64,000 nucleotides of DNA. It comes from Solen grandis. Taxonomy: Eukaryota; Mollusca; Bivalvia; Adapedonta; Solenidae. The notes under the pieces are model-generated. The model saw only the letters and a list, made by a program, of their open reading frames with translations. It did no database searches and was not told the DNA's origin. Position 1 is the stretch's first letter. Each line of letters opens with the position of its first letter. Positions 10,791-22,800 of the stretch are shown one piece after another. A program made the translations under genes and the position numbers. The DNA lies in assembly GCA_021229015.1 (NCBI GenBank), contig CM037792.1, positions 4,101,136 through 4,165,135 on the forward strand, given 5' to 3'.

Positions 10791-12295
10791 AAGGCGAAAT
10801 GCAGACTTAATGGTCTCTTAGCCATTTCTGACCCAATACTAAGCTTAAACATCATATCTGCCACATTATCAAAAGATGTATATTTAACTGAACACAAATT
10901 GTCATTGATACCATCATTTACACTATTTCCCTCTGGATGTGACAAGTGTGTGATCAATCTATGACCACCATCAGATTTTGAAACCAACCCGACAGGTGAA
11001 ATTCTAAAATTCCTAAATGGGGCTTTTCGAAATGGACCTTCAAACCTACCCAAATCGACTTCTTTCTGAATTTTCTCCTTTAACATTACTGGATTGAGCC
11101 GCGCAGACTTTAAATTACATGCATCAACTTCCATTTCTTTCCCAACAAAACCCAAACAAAAACCATTTGAAAAACCATCTTTAATCACAGAAGTATCTCC
11201 CATATTAGGATACCTATCCAAATAATGATTCAGAACATCAGTATTAACGGGTGATTTCCCTAAACAAAATTCAGAATCTAGGCCCCAAGTAACGCGGGTG
11301 TCTTTGCCTGAACCCCGCCCATGGAGGGGCCCGCCCCATCGCTGGCCCTGGGTAGCAGAGGCCCGAACTGAACCAGAGCCCCTGGGAGGCTGGCCCGACC
11401 CCCGGCCTGCAGAACACCACCTAGAAGGATGAGAAGCATTGCAGAGCAAACAGCTATGCTTGTACAAACAATGCACCTTAGAGCAAGTGCGATAATTGAA
11501 ATCATAACATTTTTTATTTGCATTTATTTCTATCGGACTGGACAAAGCGCCAACATACAACAGCCAAAGCTGTAAATCGATTTTTGCAAATGACAACCCA
11601 ATGGGATCAACTGCCATACGTAACCTGAACTGCTGGTCATATAACTTCCACCCCAGCCCCTGATGACGCCCAGCTGCCAGCCTAATGTTACTCATATATT
11701 TCAATAATTCTTGTGCCCGGTTAGGGTGCACAGACAGGAATATTGAAGAAAAAATCAAAAAGGCATCCGTCCATGTCTCAATGCTATTAATTGCCCGACC
11801 TGACTGCACTGGCTTTAACAGCAACTCTCCAGAGCTGCCAATTTCAAATTTCCTGGAATCTTGTGATCCCGGTCGAGATTCCAACATTTGGCCCAAGTCG
11901 ACATACTGACCCAAAACTATCTTATTTTTAATACTCTCGGATACATGAAGCCCCATGTTTGAATGAATGCTAGTCATTGCACTAGGGTTTGTGCCAAAAG
12001 ATTCAAAATTTGAAACATCAAAATGTATACCTTGACTTGGAGCCACAGGCACTGGTGGGTCAGGGGCAGACACCACAGGGGTCCCAACCATGGCCTCAGC
12101 ACCAGCAGCTGGAGATTGCACTGTCTCAACGCTTCCAACTGACTCAGAAGTTGAAACTGCCACAGTTGGTGGGGACATCCCGGTGCCAACAGATCTTAAC
12201 CTTGCCGAAGGTCTTCTCCTCGGTTGAGCAGCAGTTGCCGCCAACCCCTCTCTAGCTACCGCAGATGGGCGCCTTGTTCTTTGTGGCCTCGACAT
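10757..12295 (-). CDS. Gag-like protein and RT N-terminus of the Ngaro-type element
   Basis: The start is set at the ATG giving MSRPQRTRRPS (12295); an upstream in-frame ATG at 12328 is possible. The first 130 residues are basic, then Pro/Ser/Val-rich and probably disordered. The middle is a helical Gag-like segment. Next comes a Cys/His cluster (CYDFNYRTCSKVHC, then CLLCNASHPSRWC), the pattern usual for DIRS-type Gag proteins. Residues after about 380 are the RT fingers, with KSDGGHRLITHLSHP. The frame then runs into an unrelated tail after MAK because of the frameshift near 10810. RT continues in the next frame (9645-10790). Confidence 0.65.
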   Translation of the reverse strand: MSRPQRTRRPSAVAREGLAATAAQPRRRPSARLRSVGTGMSPPTVAVSTSESVGSVETVQSPAAGAEAMVGTPVVSAPDPPVPVAPSQGIHFDVSNFESFGTNPSAMTSIHSNMGLHVSESIKNKIVLGQYVDLGQMLESRPGSQDSRKFEIGSSGELLLKPVQSGRAINSIETWTDAFLIFSSIFLSVHPNRAQELLKYMSNIRLAAGRHQGLGWKLYDQQFRLRMAVDPIGLSFAKIDLQLWLLYVGALSSPIEINANKKCYDFNYRTCSKVHCLYKHSCLLCNASHPSRWCSAGRGSGQPPRGSGSVRASATQGQRWGGPLHGRGSGKDTRVTWGLDSEFCLGKSPVNTDVLNHYLDRYPNMGDTSVIKDGFSNGFCLGFVGKEMEVDACNLKSARLNPVMLKEKIQKEVDLGRFEGPFRKAPFRNFRISPVGLVSKSDGGHRLITHLSHPEGNSVNDGINDNLCSVKYTSFDNVADMMFKLSIGSEMAKRPLSLHFAFCEYPLPNFTY

Positions 12296-13033
12296 ATTTG
12301 ATAAAGAAAGAGCAATACCAAAGAGCAATAAAAATACAAGTTAGGAAAAATTCAAATACAATGGCATAATAATATTAAAACAATTTGAGCCTTTCCGAAT
12401 TTAGCGGGCAATATATAACACCTCCATATTATACAGAGGTGAGACAATTATAATAATGGTTAATGCTTATAATAAACACAATATCAGATATTCAATTCTC
12501 GCTATAGTCGAAAATTCACAAAATGAATTTCGTTCCAGCTTAAAATTTTAAAATATGAAATGTATAAACACAAAAAACAAATTAATACAAATGCGTACAC
12601 TTAACGAATGTACAGATCAATTCTAAATTAAGATATATTTACCAAAAACAACATGTAAAGACGGCTGCGGAAAACCCGCGGTAACCGATTACACAGATCA
12701 CCGAAAACTTAATCCATCAAAATCCTCACCTAAAACGAACCATCCAGCATAATAATGATAGCACACCAATTAAAAAATTCCTAAAGTTGTGTTAGAACGC
12801 AGCGATGAAATCTTTGAATCTCAAATATTTGCAAATACGACAAAAAAATGTTAGAGGCAATTCACCCACCGCTTACTCCATTACCCGCCAAAACGGAAAG
12901 GAAGTACAACAACCGGTGTGCACATTACTTTACACGATCGTGATAACTACCCTTAACATTTGATATAATAATGACCGGAATACAGATGCGAACTCCCAAT
13001 AACTGCTGGTTATCCATTAAAGATAACCGTTAA

Positions 13034-13480
13034 TATTGGATTACGTCAAACGTATATAGAAAGTTTCAGTTTGATTACAAAAATATATATATGGATGGAA
13101 GCAATGGATTCTGTGCTACATGCTATCTTTAATCACAACAATTAGTAACTGCCTTTCAATCCTATTATCTTAGCACAAAATCAAAATAGAAGATGAGCTT
13201 TACAGTTATCAGGTATGCCTCGTCGCGATGAATTACCAAATAACTTAATTATCTCAAGAGCAGAAAATCAATCATAAAAAAAAATGAAGTTGGGGAGAAA
13301 TTCAGGGGGCTCCAAGTATTATGTGAATGAATTTGGGATAAATGAGATCAAAGTCAAGTTAAATGAAACTTTAGAGTTCCCCCATGGTTTCTGCTCCGTT
13401 GCTAAATGTTTAGAAAAGCATATCAAAAGAATTGTTTGCCTTTAGAAAGTTTATATGAAGCGGTTCTTTGAGGTAAGGAT
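13034..13480. repeat. Block X/Y shared intergenic segment, X copy
   Basis: Matches 42236-42456 and then 43700-43830. Shared strings include ATATGGATGGAAG, TGGATTCTGTGCT, CTTAGCACAAAATC and CAAGAGCAGAAAAT. Here the two halves are adjacent; in the Y copy they are separated by an AGCTCACC element, so this is the empty site for that insertion. No gene seen between here and 14203. Confidence 0.65.
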
Positions 13481-14202
13481 CACATTTATAAGTAAATGTC
13501 ATCTTTTTATATTGGTGAAACATCAAATTCAATGAAACAAAATAACTAAGGGTTTACTAATTACAAACCAACAGTATTTGTTTAAACTTTTTTTTCCAAT
13601 GTTCAAACATTCATTTTTTTTTTAGATTTTTTTCAATGAATACTATTTAGCTACTTATCTATAAGGTAAAAACTTAAAAATGATAGGTCACCAGACTAAT
13701 TCCTTAAGAAAATTCATTTTTAATTTATGGATTGGGAATTTACTAAGGGAAAATTTAACTTAGGAGTAGATATATATTCATTTATATTTATATGAACACT
13801 GGTTCAAAATTTGATGTTGGTAACAGTACTGAAAATTTTCCAGGTAAATTATTACACGCAACACGTTTTCGAAATGGACTTTTCAATCATCTAGAGTTTT
13901 TAGTTAAACGAACACTGTTATATTTACATTACCGGTGAAAGTGTAAAATGTACTCGTGAGTGATTATAGAAACTGTCGCGATCGTTTTTAAATTAAAGAG
14001 TGAAATCGTAATAAGTTTTGAGAACGTGTATTTTTTGGTGTATGATCACATTTATCAATCTTGATTTTACATTTTACCTACAAATATGAACTTAACAGAA
14101 ATACAAATATACTATAAGCATAACAAAGTGAATACTGATTCTGAGGAAAAAAAGTTAATGATACATTTAAATCAAGTTATTTTTCTGATCAAAATCAACA
14201 TT

Positions 14203-16376
14203 TCACTTTCTGTCTGTACTTTCGTATATTTTAAGCTGCATATACGTAATTTCTGGATCAAGTTGAACCAAGTCCTGATAAACCCCAAGTCCTACATTCG
14301 GACAGTGGTCGTAATGTCCATCACCACTAGGGAGGCTGGGGTTGAAGGTGCCGGGTTCTGTCACGTCACATTGTCCGTCTGTCTGTGTGCTTTGCTTTGT
14401 TGTCCTAATACAGGAATATGTCAGCTGGGAAATAGTCGAGTCCGATTGTTTTCTGAAACTGAATATAAGTAAGTTAACTTTTTAAACACTATATGAGTTT
14501 AGAAATGCTTCAGTGGTTTTTGAGTTAAATTTCTCCAATAAAAAATATTTTAGATCTACTTTTCGTAATTTGAATACTGAATACGATTACATGTACTTCG
14601 AAAAATTCTTTAAAAATGGATAATAATCTACCAATGGTAATCTTGACACTCATCATGCTTTATAATAATAATGAAAATCATTATCAAAAACAGCAAATAA
14701 AAAAAAAAGTGCTTAAGAGTATTTTACCAGAATGTGTACAGGCAGAAGACCATCACCGGTAAGAGCACGAGACCCACCGATACACAGATCACTATGGCAA
14801 CAGGGACGGTGATGTATCCAGCCTGAACCGGAACTGTGGTGAAAATGCAGTTACCATGTTGATGAAAATTAAATATTCACTTGGCAACACTGGTCAGTAC
14901 GATCCTATATCTTAAAAGTAAGGACCGTTTTCAGTTAATAGTTATACGCGTATAAAGATAGATCTAACACAAGGATTATAATATATGTTTAAAATACTTA
15001 TATGCTCTTTCAGTGTTTTAAGATTAACAAAAGCGGGTTTTTTTTATCTCTCAAAACTTATAATTATAAAGCATTCCATAAGTGTCCCCAATATCAACAA
15101 TCAATCAACTTAAAAAAATCATCGCTTCAACCAACGAGTTTTATATTCCTAGCAGTTAAATTAATTTGTCCCGTAGCTCACACCAAATCACCTGCAATTT
15201 ATTTATTTACAAACAGATGTTATAAACAAATTAAATTTCAGAGAGAATCGATCTTATTTTGAGGTCCCTATATGGGTAACCCTGTTTATTTCCCCCGTAA
15301 TGGATACAGCAGCGGTCGGGGAACTATCCCCAGCTGACCTTACAATATAAATACTTTGAAATTAATATACATGTACAAACAGTCTTTGATTATCCCAAAC
15401 ACAAACCATCGACTTGCGAGAGTCCAGTCACATTTACAGTGGAGGCTGGTGTATGTTTATCTGTCTGTTGGTCGACATTGTTAGTGGACATCGTCGTGGA
15501 GACTCCTTCGGTCTGCGACGGGGACGTGAACGGTGCTTAGCAACATATACATATACAATATGATTAAACAAATCTTGAACGAATTCATTTATAATATGAT
15601 ACACACACACAACGTTGAAATGTAAGCAATAAGACTTGATCTGTATTCTCATGTTAAAATACCGAATATCTATTTCTTTTAGTAAGAATATATTGTTATT
15701 ATTTGTTGTAGTACATGTAGGAGTAGTTGTAGTAGTAACTTATGAACTGTTCTTTAAAACCATTAATCTATAATTGAATACAACTTATAAAGACCTAACA
15801 AAATGCCAAAATATTCTGGCAGTGATAAAGATATCAACTGTTTCTATTTACTTTCTTCACAAAAGTACTCTATCTCTGCATAGTGTATCCAATCTGGCAT
15901 CAGTTTGGTAATACAGTCACTCTTGTTCCTACAGGGTAATGAAATATGGTGTTTGTCTGTTAAAGAGGTAGTCCTGTTACAGTTGCGTATGCAATGATTT
16001 TCTTCACAGCCTAAATACAGATTTGGATAGGAAGGTCTACACGATTTCAGACTGGAGTTAATCGACACAATTCTGATAGACCCGTTGTTGGCGCAGTGTA
16101 TATTTCCGCCGCAGAATCCAGTATTTCCATGTAAGTCTTTCACTCTACAAATCCTTGTGGTCGCAGCTTCTACCATAAAGAGAAAGAGAAATTATTATTA
16201 TTATATAAATCAATGTATTCTTGTTATCATTCTGAATATATCCCAGTAATGCCGTTATATAATCTGCAGTGAATTGAATATCCTTGCTTACCTGGAAAAT
16301 TATGTATTTTATTCATCTGTGCGAAAACAAAATATAGTCCCTCCGAAGCTTGGCATTTAAAATACAACAATGCCAT
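14203..16376 (-). CDS. Lectin-type receptor B1, single-pass, ITYMQL tail
   Basis: Gene model from the sequence, minus strand. Tentative first exon 16292-16376 (MALLYFKCQ...), lectin exon 15852-16169, Ser/Thr linker 15407-15535, transmembrane exon 14728-14833, tail 14203-14404. Phases are 1,1,1,2, and the sum is 840 nt, giving 279 residues with no stop. The lectin domain shows TRIC, FCGG, IHCANN and IEYFC, like SUEL/rhamnose-binding lectins but without the ANYGR and DPC motifs. The linker is rich in S, T and Q. The membrane span is VPVAIVICVSVGLVLLPVMV. The tail contains GVYQDLV and ITYMQL; the second fits the ITIM consensus [SIVL]xYxx[ILV]. The role suggested is a glycan-sensing receptor that recruits SH2 proteins; this is inference. 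The first exon is the weak point: it is not like the MxxIILV signal exon of the other copies. Confidence 0.62.
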
Positions 16377-18699
16377 TACTTCTTTACCAATCAATGGAAC
16401 TCAGAGTAAATAACATCTTACCATTGCTCAAACTGAATTATATGTTTGGCATAGCGATATGGTTTTTTTTAGTTTTGTTTGTGTTTGTTTTGTTGTTGTT
16501 TTAATTCTCGTTTTTGCATATAACGTATACTTAACAAGTGTCCTTGTTGCATGTGTTTACATCTCTTAGGAAGAATTTGGCCGAAACATACAATTACCGG
16601 TACCTCACCTATCGTATATGACACGGGCCCTAAAGGTATGGTCAACCTTAACAAAATGAGGAGGCCCCCGTTCCTGAGTGAACAACACTTAGCCCCTCGT
16701 CGCTGTAGGTTTGAATTCCGGTAGGTTTACTCGGATTTTTCATGCGAGGAAGCCTGTCAGTCGGCTTACGTTAGGTCGGTAATTCTCTGAGGGTATCTCT
16801 GTGGTGGACCCGGGGCTTCCTCCACATATATTTAGCTACATGACTGTTGCAGTGACAACAACAACACAAAAAAGTAACAGCATAAATAAGGGAGAACCGC
16901 AAACTCTCGCTCACAGCAAGGAAAACGAAAATGAAGTATAGAATTTCTCTTTATTATTGAGTTCCATCAAAGATATAGAAAGGGTTCATTTCGATACATA
17001 ACATTTTAAATAACAGTAAAAAAATAGTTTGCGAATTTAAAAGTTAAAATCTAGATTTTGACAAAGGTTGGAGATGTTTACTTCGGTTGAATACCATGCT
17101 ATCAACATTCAAGATAACATCTTACAAAAACAGCAGGGCAATGTTCACCTCACTTAGAAGTATAAGCTGGTTAATTTAACATATAGATTTTCTAATGTAT
17201 AAAATCAATTATACAGATGGTGTCGAAAGTTTCATATATAAAATAATACTGACTTTGATGGCGTTAAATTACGGATTTAAGTAAGTCTTTAAACTAAAAC
17301 GTTTACACAAAATCAAAGCGTATACTGGAAAAACGAAGAAGAGATGCCTATCTCAGTCGATATCGAAACTAGAATCATAAGACATTCCTTTGAAAGTAAC
17401 AACTAAAATTTATAAAAACAACCTGTATGTATCACATTTAAAGCAACCTCTTTTTGCGATGAAACGTTATTCTAGATTATTAACCAAATATGTTATTAAA
17501 GAGTTTAGCTTGAAACAAAACTACGACATGGATACACAATATAAATATAAATAAAATTATATATATAAAACATACAAAAAACGACAAAAAATCACTGATC
17601 TTTACTGGATTATTACACTTTTTATGTTTAAGCATTTTAAAAATATTGCTGCAAAATTTCTATTTCCAATGTTTTATATTGACAATTGGTTGCGTGAATA
17701 CATAGGTAGTTCAGAAATAAGTGGATATTTATTAAAAGACTGATTGTCAGGTATCATAGGAATGCTGTGTGTAGATACTATTACCTATCCAATGTATTTC
17801 TTATATTTTCAGTATGATAACAAGAACATCTTCCCTTACGTTTAATGTTGTTTAAATTATCAGAGAAGTGCATTTAATCTAGTTTCATTTTTTCGGACTT
17901 TAAAACCGGACATTTCTTTTATTTACTCATTTCATTAGGACATGAGTTGAAAGATTAATTTTCCAGGCTAAGCTCGATATTTCTCGCATGCATTTTTTTC
18001 ACATTCTTTAAAATTTCCTTGCCATACGAAATGGCGATTTATGACCCAGCTATAAATGTGTAAACCGAATAGGTGTGAATAAACGTATGTATGAGCTGAT
18101 ATCCGCAGCATATTGAAAGTCTTGATTGAAAAAGGACCATTGGTTAAAATTATGGTCAATGATGTAGATATTTATATAATAATTTATATAAATGTTTGTT
18201 TTAGTAAAGATAATTTTATAAAACTATAATATAATCTTGTTAGGTAAAGCTTTTTTGGTATAAAGATATAAATGCGATTTTATATTTATTTGACGTCACT
18301 TTTTTCACATGTCTTTTGCAACGCGAAATGCTTTAAAATTGTCATACTGTATTACATTTATCACAATAGACATGATGTTTTCTTATCTTCTACGGTGAAC
18401 GGTATTATTATCATTTATGGATATTTCTTAGTATTTTCACCGACAACGTTGGAAATACAATTGGTTCAACGGATACCCTATGTATATATAAACAAATATT
18501 ATACGTAGTCCATGAAATGACTGCTGCTGTTCTTCATTTTCTTTCTTAATTATCCCCGTAGTTAGTCATTCAGAATTAAGGTTTACATTAGTTATGTCTG
18601 AACTAATTTTTTTTAATAATTATTTTATTTGTTCATATTTATTAATGTTATGTATACGTTTTAATCACTCATCAAGCAATTGATTGCACGGCAATAAGG
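16377..18699. other. Intergenic region between B1 and B2
   Basis: No convincing coding sequence. It contains a SINE-like repeat (16650-16860). The stretch 17960-18140 aligns with 45160-45350 (shared strings GGCTAAGC, ATTTCTCGCATG and GACCATTGGTTAAAAT). The rest is AT-rich sequence in which I recognise nothing. Confidence 0.5.
16650..16860 (+). repeat. SINE-like dispersed repeat
   Basis: Contains TAGGTTTGAATTCCGG, near a pol III B-box, then GAGGAAGCCTGTCAG, CGGCTTACGTTAGGTCGG, GGTAATTCTCTGAGGG and GGGGCTTCCTCCAC. The order matches the conserved central module of widespread molluscan tRNA-derived SINEs as I remember it. An ACAACAACAACACAAAA tail follows. A weak A-box and mutated B-box suggest an old copy. 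Confidence 0.5.
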
Positions 18700-19200
18700 A
18701 TGTAAGCGCATGCGCGGTGAGTAAATGTGATCAGTCATATATATGTATAGGCTTTATAATCCTAAAAACAGGTACAATACTGTTCGTAACGCTATTTTCT
18801 GTGGAAAAACAGTCCATTTTTTACAATCACGGAATATAACATTTTTTGACAATGCGTCTGTAAAAGGATATTGATAGACTTACGTAATACACACAGATTA
18901 TAAAAATCAAATCTCTAGTCAATGGCCATCTGTGAACGAGCTGCTTTTATTATAATATGTTAACTTTTGTTCTGGTGGTTACAGCATTTGTTGTGATTCG
19001 TAAGTAATTCCAAGATAATTACAAAAGTGAATTTGAATTCTTGTGAAAAAAATATTTTCAACTCGAATATAGTTTTACAAATAATTAAGTGTTTTTAAAT
19101 TTATTTATTTATTTATTAATTTATTTATTTATCAGTTTGTACAAATTAAGAAAACGTATCTGAAACGGGAATTTTGAAAGTTTAATACAGACACACGCCA
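18700..19200. repeat. Cluster-internal duplicated segment, copy 2 of 3
   Basis: Aligns with 6700-6960 and, over its whole length, with 45640-46095 (shared TTTTGTTCTGGTGGT, CAACTCGAATATAGTTT and GTTTGTACAAATT). It lies downstream of the B2 tail exon in gene sense. An (ATTT)n microsatellite at about 19098-19135 is present here but not in the Y copy. In copy C the DNA corresponding to 19200-20040 is replaced by (TA)n and a mariner-like piece. Confidence 0.65.
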
Positions 19201-19809
19201 TTATATAACAATTAATCAACTATTAAGGAATGTTTATAGTATCATATAATTACGGGCACGTGAATTATATTTTTATAATACAATCAAACATATTTGCAAA
19301 GTGGCAGCATCTCAGGCAATAGGGAATATATAATTTGTATTAACTTATCTCTTAAAAACAACTTTTTAGATAAATGAAAGGAAGTTTGTATGCTATTTTC
19401 TCATCCTGGTTTACTGTCCTGTCGGCATGATACCAAGATGGAAGTTTACACCAAACAGCAAAGTGTACCCACAAGCTGTGCTTGTGTCAAATACCAGTTG
19501 TGAGCAGTTGCACGTATCTGGTAGCTGTGACAACTGCAGGAAATTATTTGCTGAATAATGGGAGTCAGAAAGATCCTGAAAAGATTCTTCCGTCTGTAGA
19601 TAATAAAATAAGTGATTGTTTTATATTAATCGTTATCACGGTAAATCCGAATATAACATGCATATTATTCGCATGTATTTTCAATTAGTGAAAATTTGCA
19701 AAGTTTGTAATGTTAAAAGTTACAACAATACTATGAAAATCGTCAACGTTTGACAAACATCAGCTTGAATGATTTGTTTTTCAAGAAAATTTTATAACAA
19801 ATACACTTG

Positions 19810-22800
19810 CTATTTCTTTTTCACCACTGTTGCATATTCCACATCAGCAAAGAATTCTGTTGAATTATTTTCCGCTTCCGTACTGCCCTCGTCATTCTGA
19901 GAGCTTATTGAACTGTTTGTTACTACCTTTATATCTGAACCCCTTGCGTAGCCAGATCCAACAATACCGTAATCACTAACATCTTGATGTAACGCCTGTG
20001 CTGATTGGCTGTTAGCGGTCATGTGGGAGTACGTGGGATCTATGTCGTCATTAGTCATCTCTATCGGTAAATGATCATATGTCTCATTGACCACAGGATG
20101 GCGGTTGTTTGGTCCTGATATATCATAGACGTCCTCAAGAACCCCATCTATAGGAACATCGTGTCTGTCTGCTTCAACGGGGGCAACGTAGACATTATTT
20201 GGCGCGTGCGCAGAAGATGAAGATGCTGATTCCGAAACATCCATATGTGAAAACCTCATTCTAAGTTTTAATGAGAAGCCTTTCCTCCTGTAAATCATTC
20301 CATTAATTAAATTTTACAACACTGTATGAAATGTGATAGATGGTGTATCTGAACTTAGCAAAGCATGATTACGAAGAATTTGACAACCATTAGCAGCTCA
20401 AATTCATTAACGATCTTCTACTGATTAACCATTGAGCAAGAGATCCTATGTTTTACGATTAACATTAACACGTATTTTTGTATTCAAATCATTTATAAGT
20501 GAAATTATGAACTTAAAATTGAAAGTATTTGACATAAAATCAAGTCCTTATACCTTTGTATACAAATCCCAATGATGACCAAGGCACAAACACTTGCTGT
20601 AGCAAATACAGGGATGACAATTTCTGTCGGGAATTTTTTGTCTGTAAATGAATCAATAACATGAGGCAAAACAATATTTTAGTTAAGTAGTCCTATAAAA
20701 CAGATAGGAAAAACAGATTCATATGAATTATAAGTATGGGCAATGGGCATAATTCTTGGAATTTCTGTAGAATTGTATTTATACATGCATATAGAAAGGT
20801 GTATGAATGTAGCATAAGCTGGACATTATCTATGACATGCCATTTGATTTTGGTTAATGGTGTTTATATGCGTTTATTTAGAAAAAATTTTTATAACCTG
20901 TTCCAATTAAGACATTGCCTGAGTTGAACCCTCATTTTGCAGATGGAAAGATCACGAAGGATTCTTATACCCATAGTTAATGTACATAAACACCAGTCAA
21001 AAATAATACAGTTCCTACATTAAGTACCAGAATTCCTGAAGGTTTCCATGACTTATCTCTACAAGGAAAGAACTTTTTTTGCAACCACCCTTCAATGAAT
21101 TTCCAGTATTGATGTGTAATCTGCAATATTTGTCTGAAAAGGAGACTTTCAAGTGAAACAATACTCTTCTACCTAGATAAAATTCAAAATTTAACATTTC
21201 TCCACGCGCACCGTGTTCCACTAGTAATGTACCAGACTGCCGATCCAAAGGTTGTTGGTTCTAACCCCGTTGGGGGCAAGGAAGTTTTATTACCTCCGCA
21301 GACACAAAGTACTGGTCGAATTCAGGAACCGTCGAAGGGGATTAGTAAAGGTTGTAAGAATTTGTTTCCTAATCAACGTAACATTAATAAATTAAATCTA
21401 AGTCAGGAATACAACACATGTAAAGTGTTAAATATACCACCAGTCGTCCCAGCTTGTTCACCTGATTTAGTGGTTGCTCTGGTGGATCTCTGCCTCGAAT
21501 TTTGATCATCCGTACTGGACATAAACGACTTGGAAGTCTCTATCAATAGAGTCCCAAAATATTAATATTTTAGTGATATTGGAAGTATGCAGTAATTAAA
21601 GGGCGTACGCGGGTGGAATTGGATGTTGATTGAGACAACAAGCAGGAAATTGTTTTTTATAAACAATACTTCAGTGTATGATTCAAATTCGATCAGCGTA
21701 AATTTCCTTAGTGGTAAAATGCTACTGACGTAAAGTGTCGAAATTAATTTTGGAATATCTATTGATGTAGGAGATATGATGAGATCATTTCTTAGTGTTT
21801 TGTGTTAAAAGCACGAAATGATAAATTTACTTTCATAAAATTATTGCGTTGCTTCTATTGGGCCATTCCTTACTTATGACATGGTTTGAATTTTTATTAA
21901 TAAATCGTGACATGTATATATCATTAACATTTTCAAACTCAAAATATTCAGAATTATAGAGCGGATGCTCTTACCACTCGGCCAACGGGAAAGGTCGATC
22001 AAGAAAGTAGAATAAAATAATAAGAGTATTAATCATTATTAATGTAGATTCTAATTCATCGTGCTTATATGGGATTTTTTCCCACTGACTCTTAGGAAAC
22101 ATGTGGGTCTTTTATATGTTGTAGAGGTAAAATAATATTGGCCGAAATAAATAAGTGTTGAACTTTACATCAAAAAAGTTTTTTCGTTATATCTTGACAA
22201 AAATGATACCATTGCAGGTTTGATTACATGTTTTTCTCAGTCTTTTTGTCAAATGCATGAACTTATATTTCACTTTTATGCGTCGTGTCCATAACAATAC
22301 TGCTCATTGGTGACATGGAATGATTTTCTATTGAAAAGAATGTTTATTTGAAACACACTAATTTCGACCCCAAAACTTCCGATTGAGGGGCGGACGCTCA
22401 TGGCGCCCGGGACAGATCGAAATAGTGAATCAATAATCTCCCGTCTATCACAATTTAGAGAGCTTTAATATGGTTTGAGTTGCAATGTCAATTAGAGACA
22501 TTTTAATTAAGGGTTTTCAACGATGTTTTAAAGTCTAAAAATTTATGTGTACATTTTAGAAAATGATTTTTGATAAAATACAACTCCTTCTGGAGTTCAT
22601 TTTTAATAAACGTTGGATTTCTCATATAAACATTTTTAGTTAAATTATTATAAAACGCTTATTATTCTAGATGGTCTTTATACAAGATAACCATGCAGTA
22701 TTTACTAAAATCGCCGTAATCATGTGTTCTAGAACATCCGTATATTGGAAACATACACAAACAAAACTTAATATATACTTGTAATTTCAAAGATTGCATT

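Larger units (their letters stand above)
7013..13033 (-). mobile_element. Ngaro/DIRS-type tyrosine-recombinase retrotransposon
   Basis: A 6 kb minus-strand element with gag-like, RT-RNase H, tyrosine recombinase and SGNH-hydrolase regions in that order. This content is typical of Ngaro-type DIRS elements, which integrate through a tyrosine recombinase and not a DDE integrase. The limits come from the paralogous empty site near 42220-42240. Flanking sequence reading CTTCAAAGTCTGA...TAAC ends at about 7012 and resumes as ATTACGTCAAACG at about 13034. Frameshifts in RT and recombinase show that this copy is dead. I could not find the split direct repeats expected at the ends. The 12330-13033 stretch is noncoding leader and 7013-8185 is noncoding trailer. 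Confidence 0.75.

Noticed and set aside
21955..22005. Possible tRNA gene on the minus strand (GGCCGAGTGGTAAGAGC)
   Set aside because: Only an A-box-like half is present, with no acceptor stem, anticodon arm or B-box at the right distance. A SINE fragment explains it and recurs in copy C.
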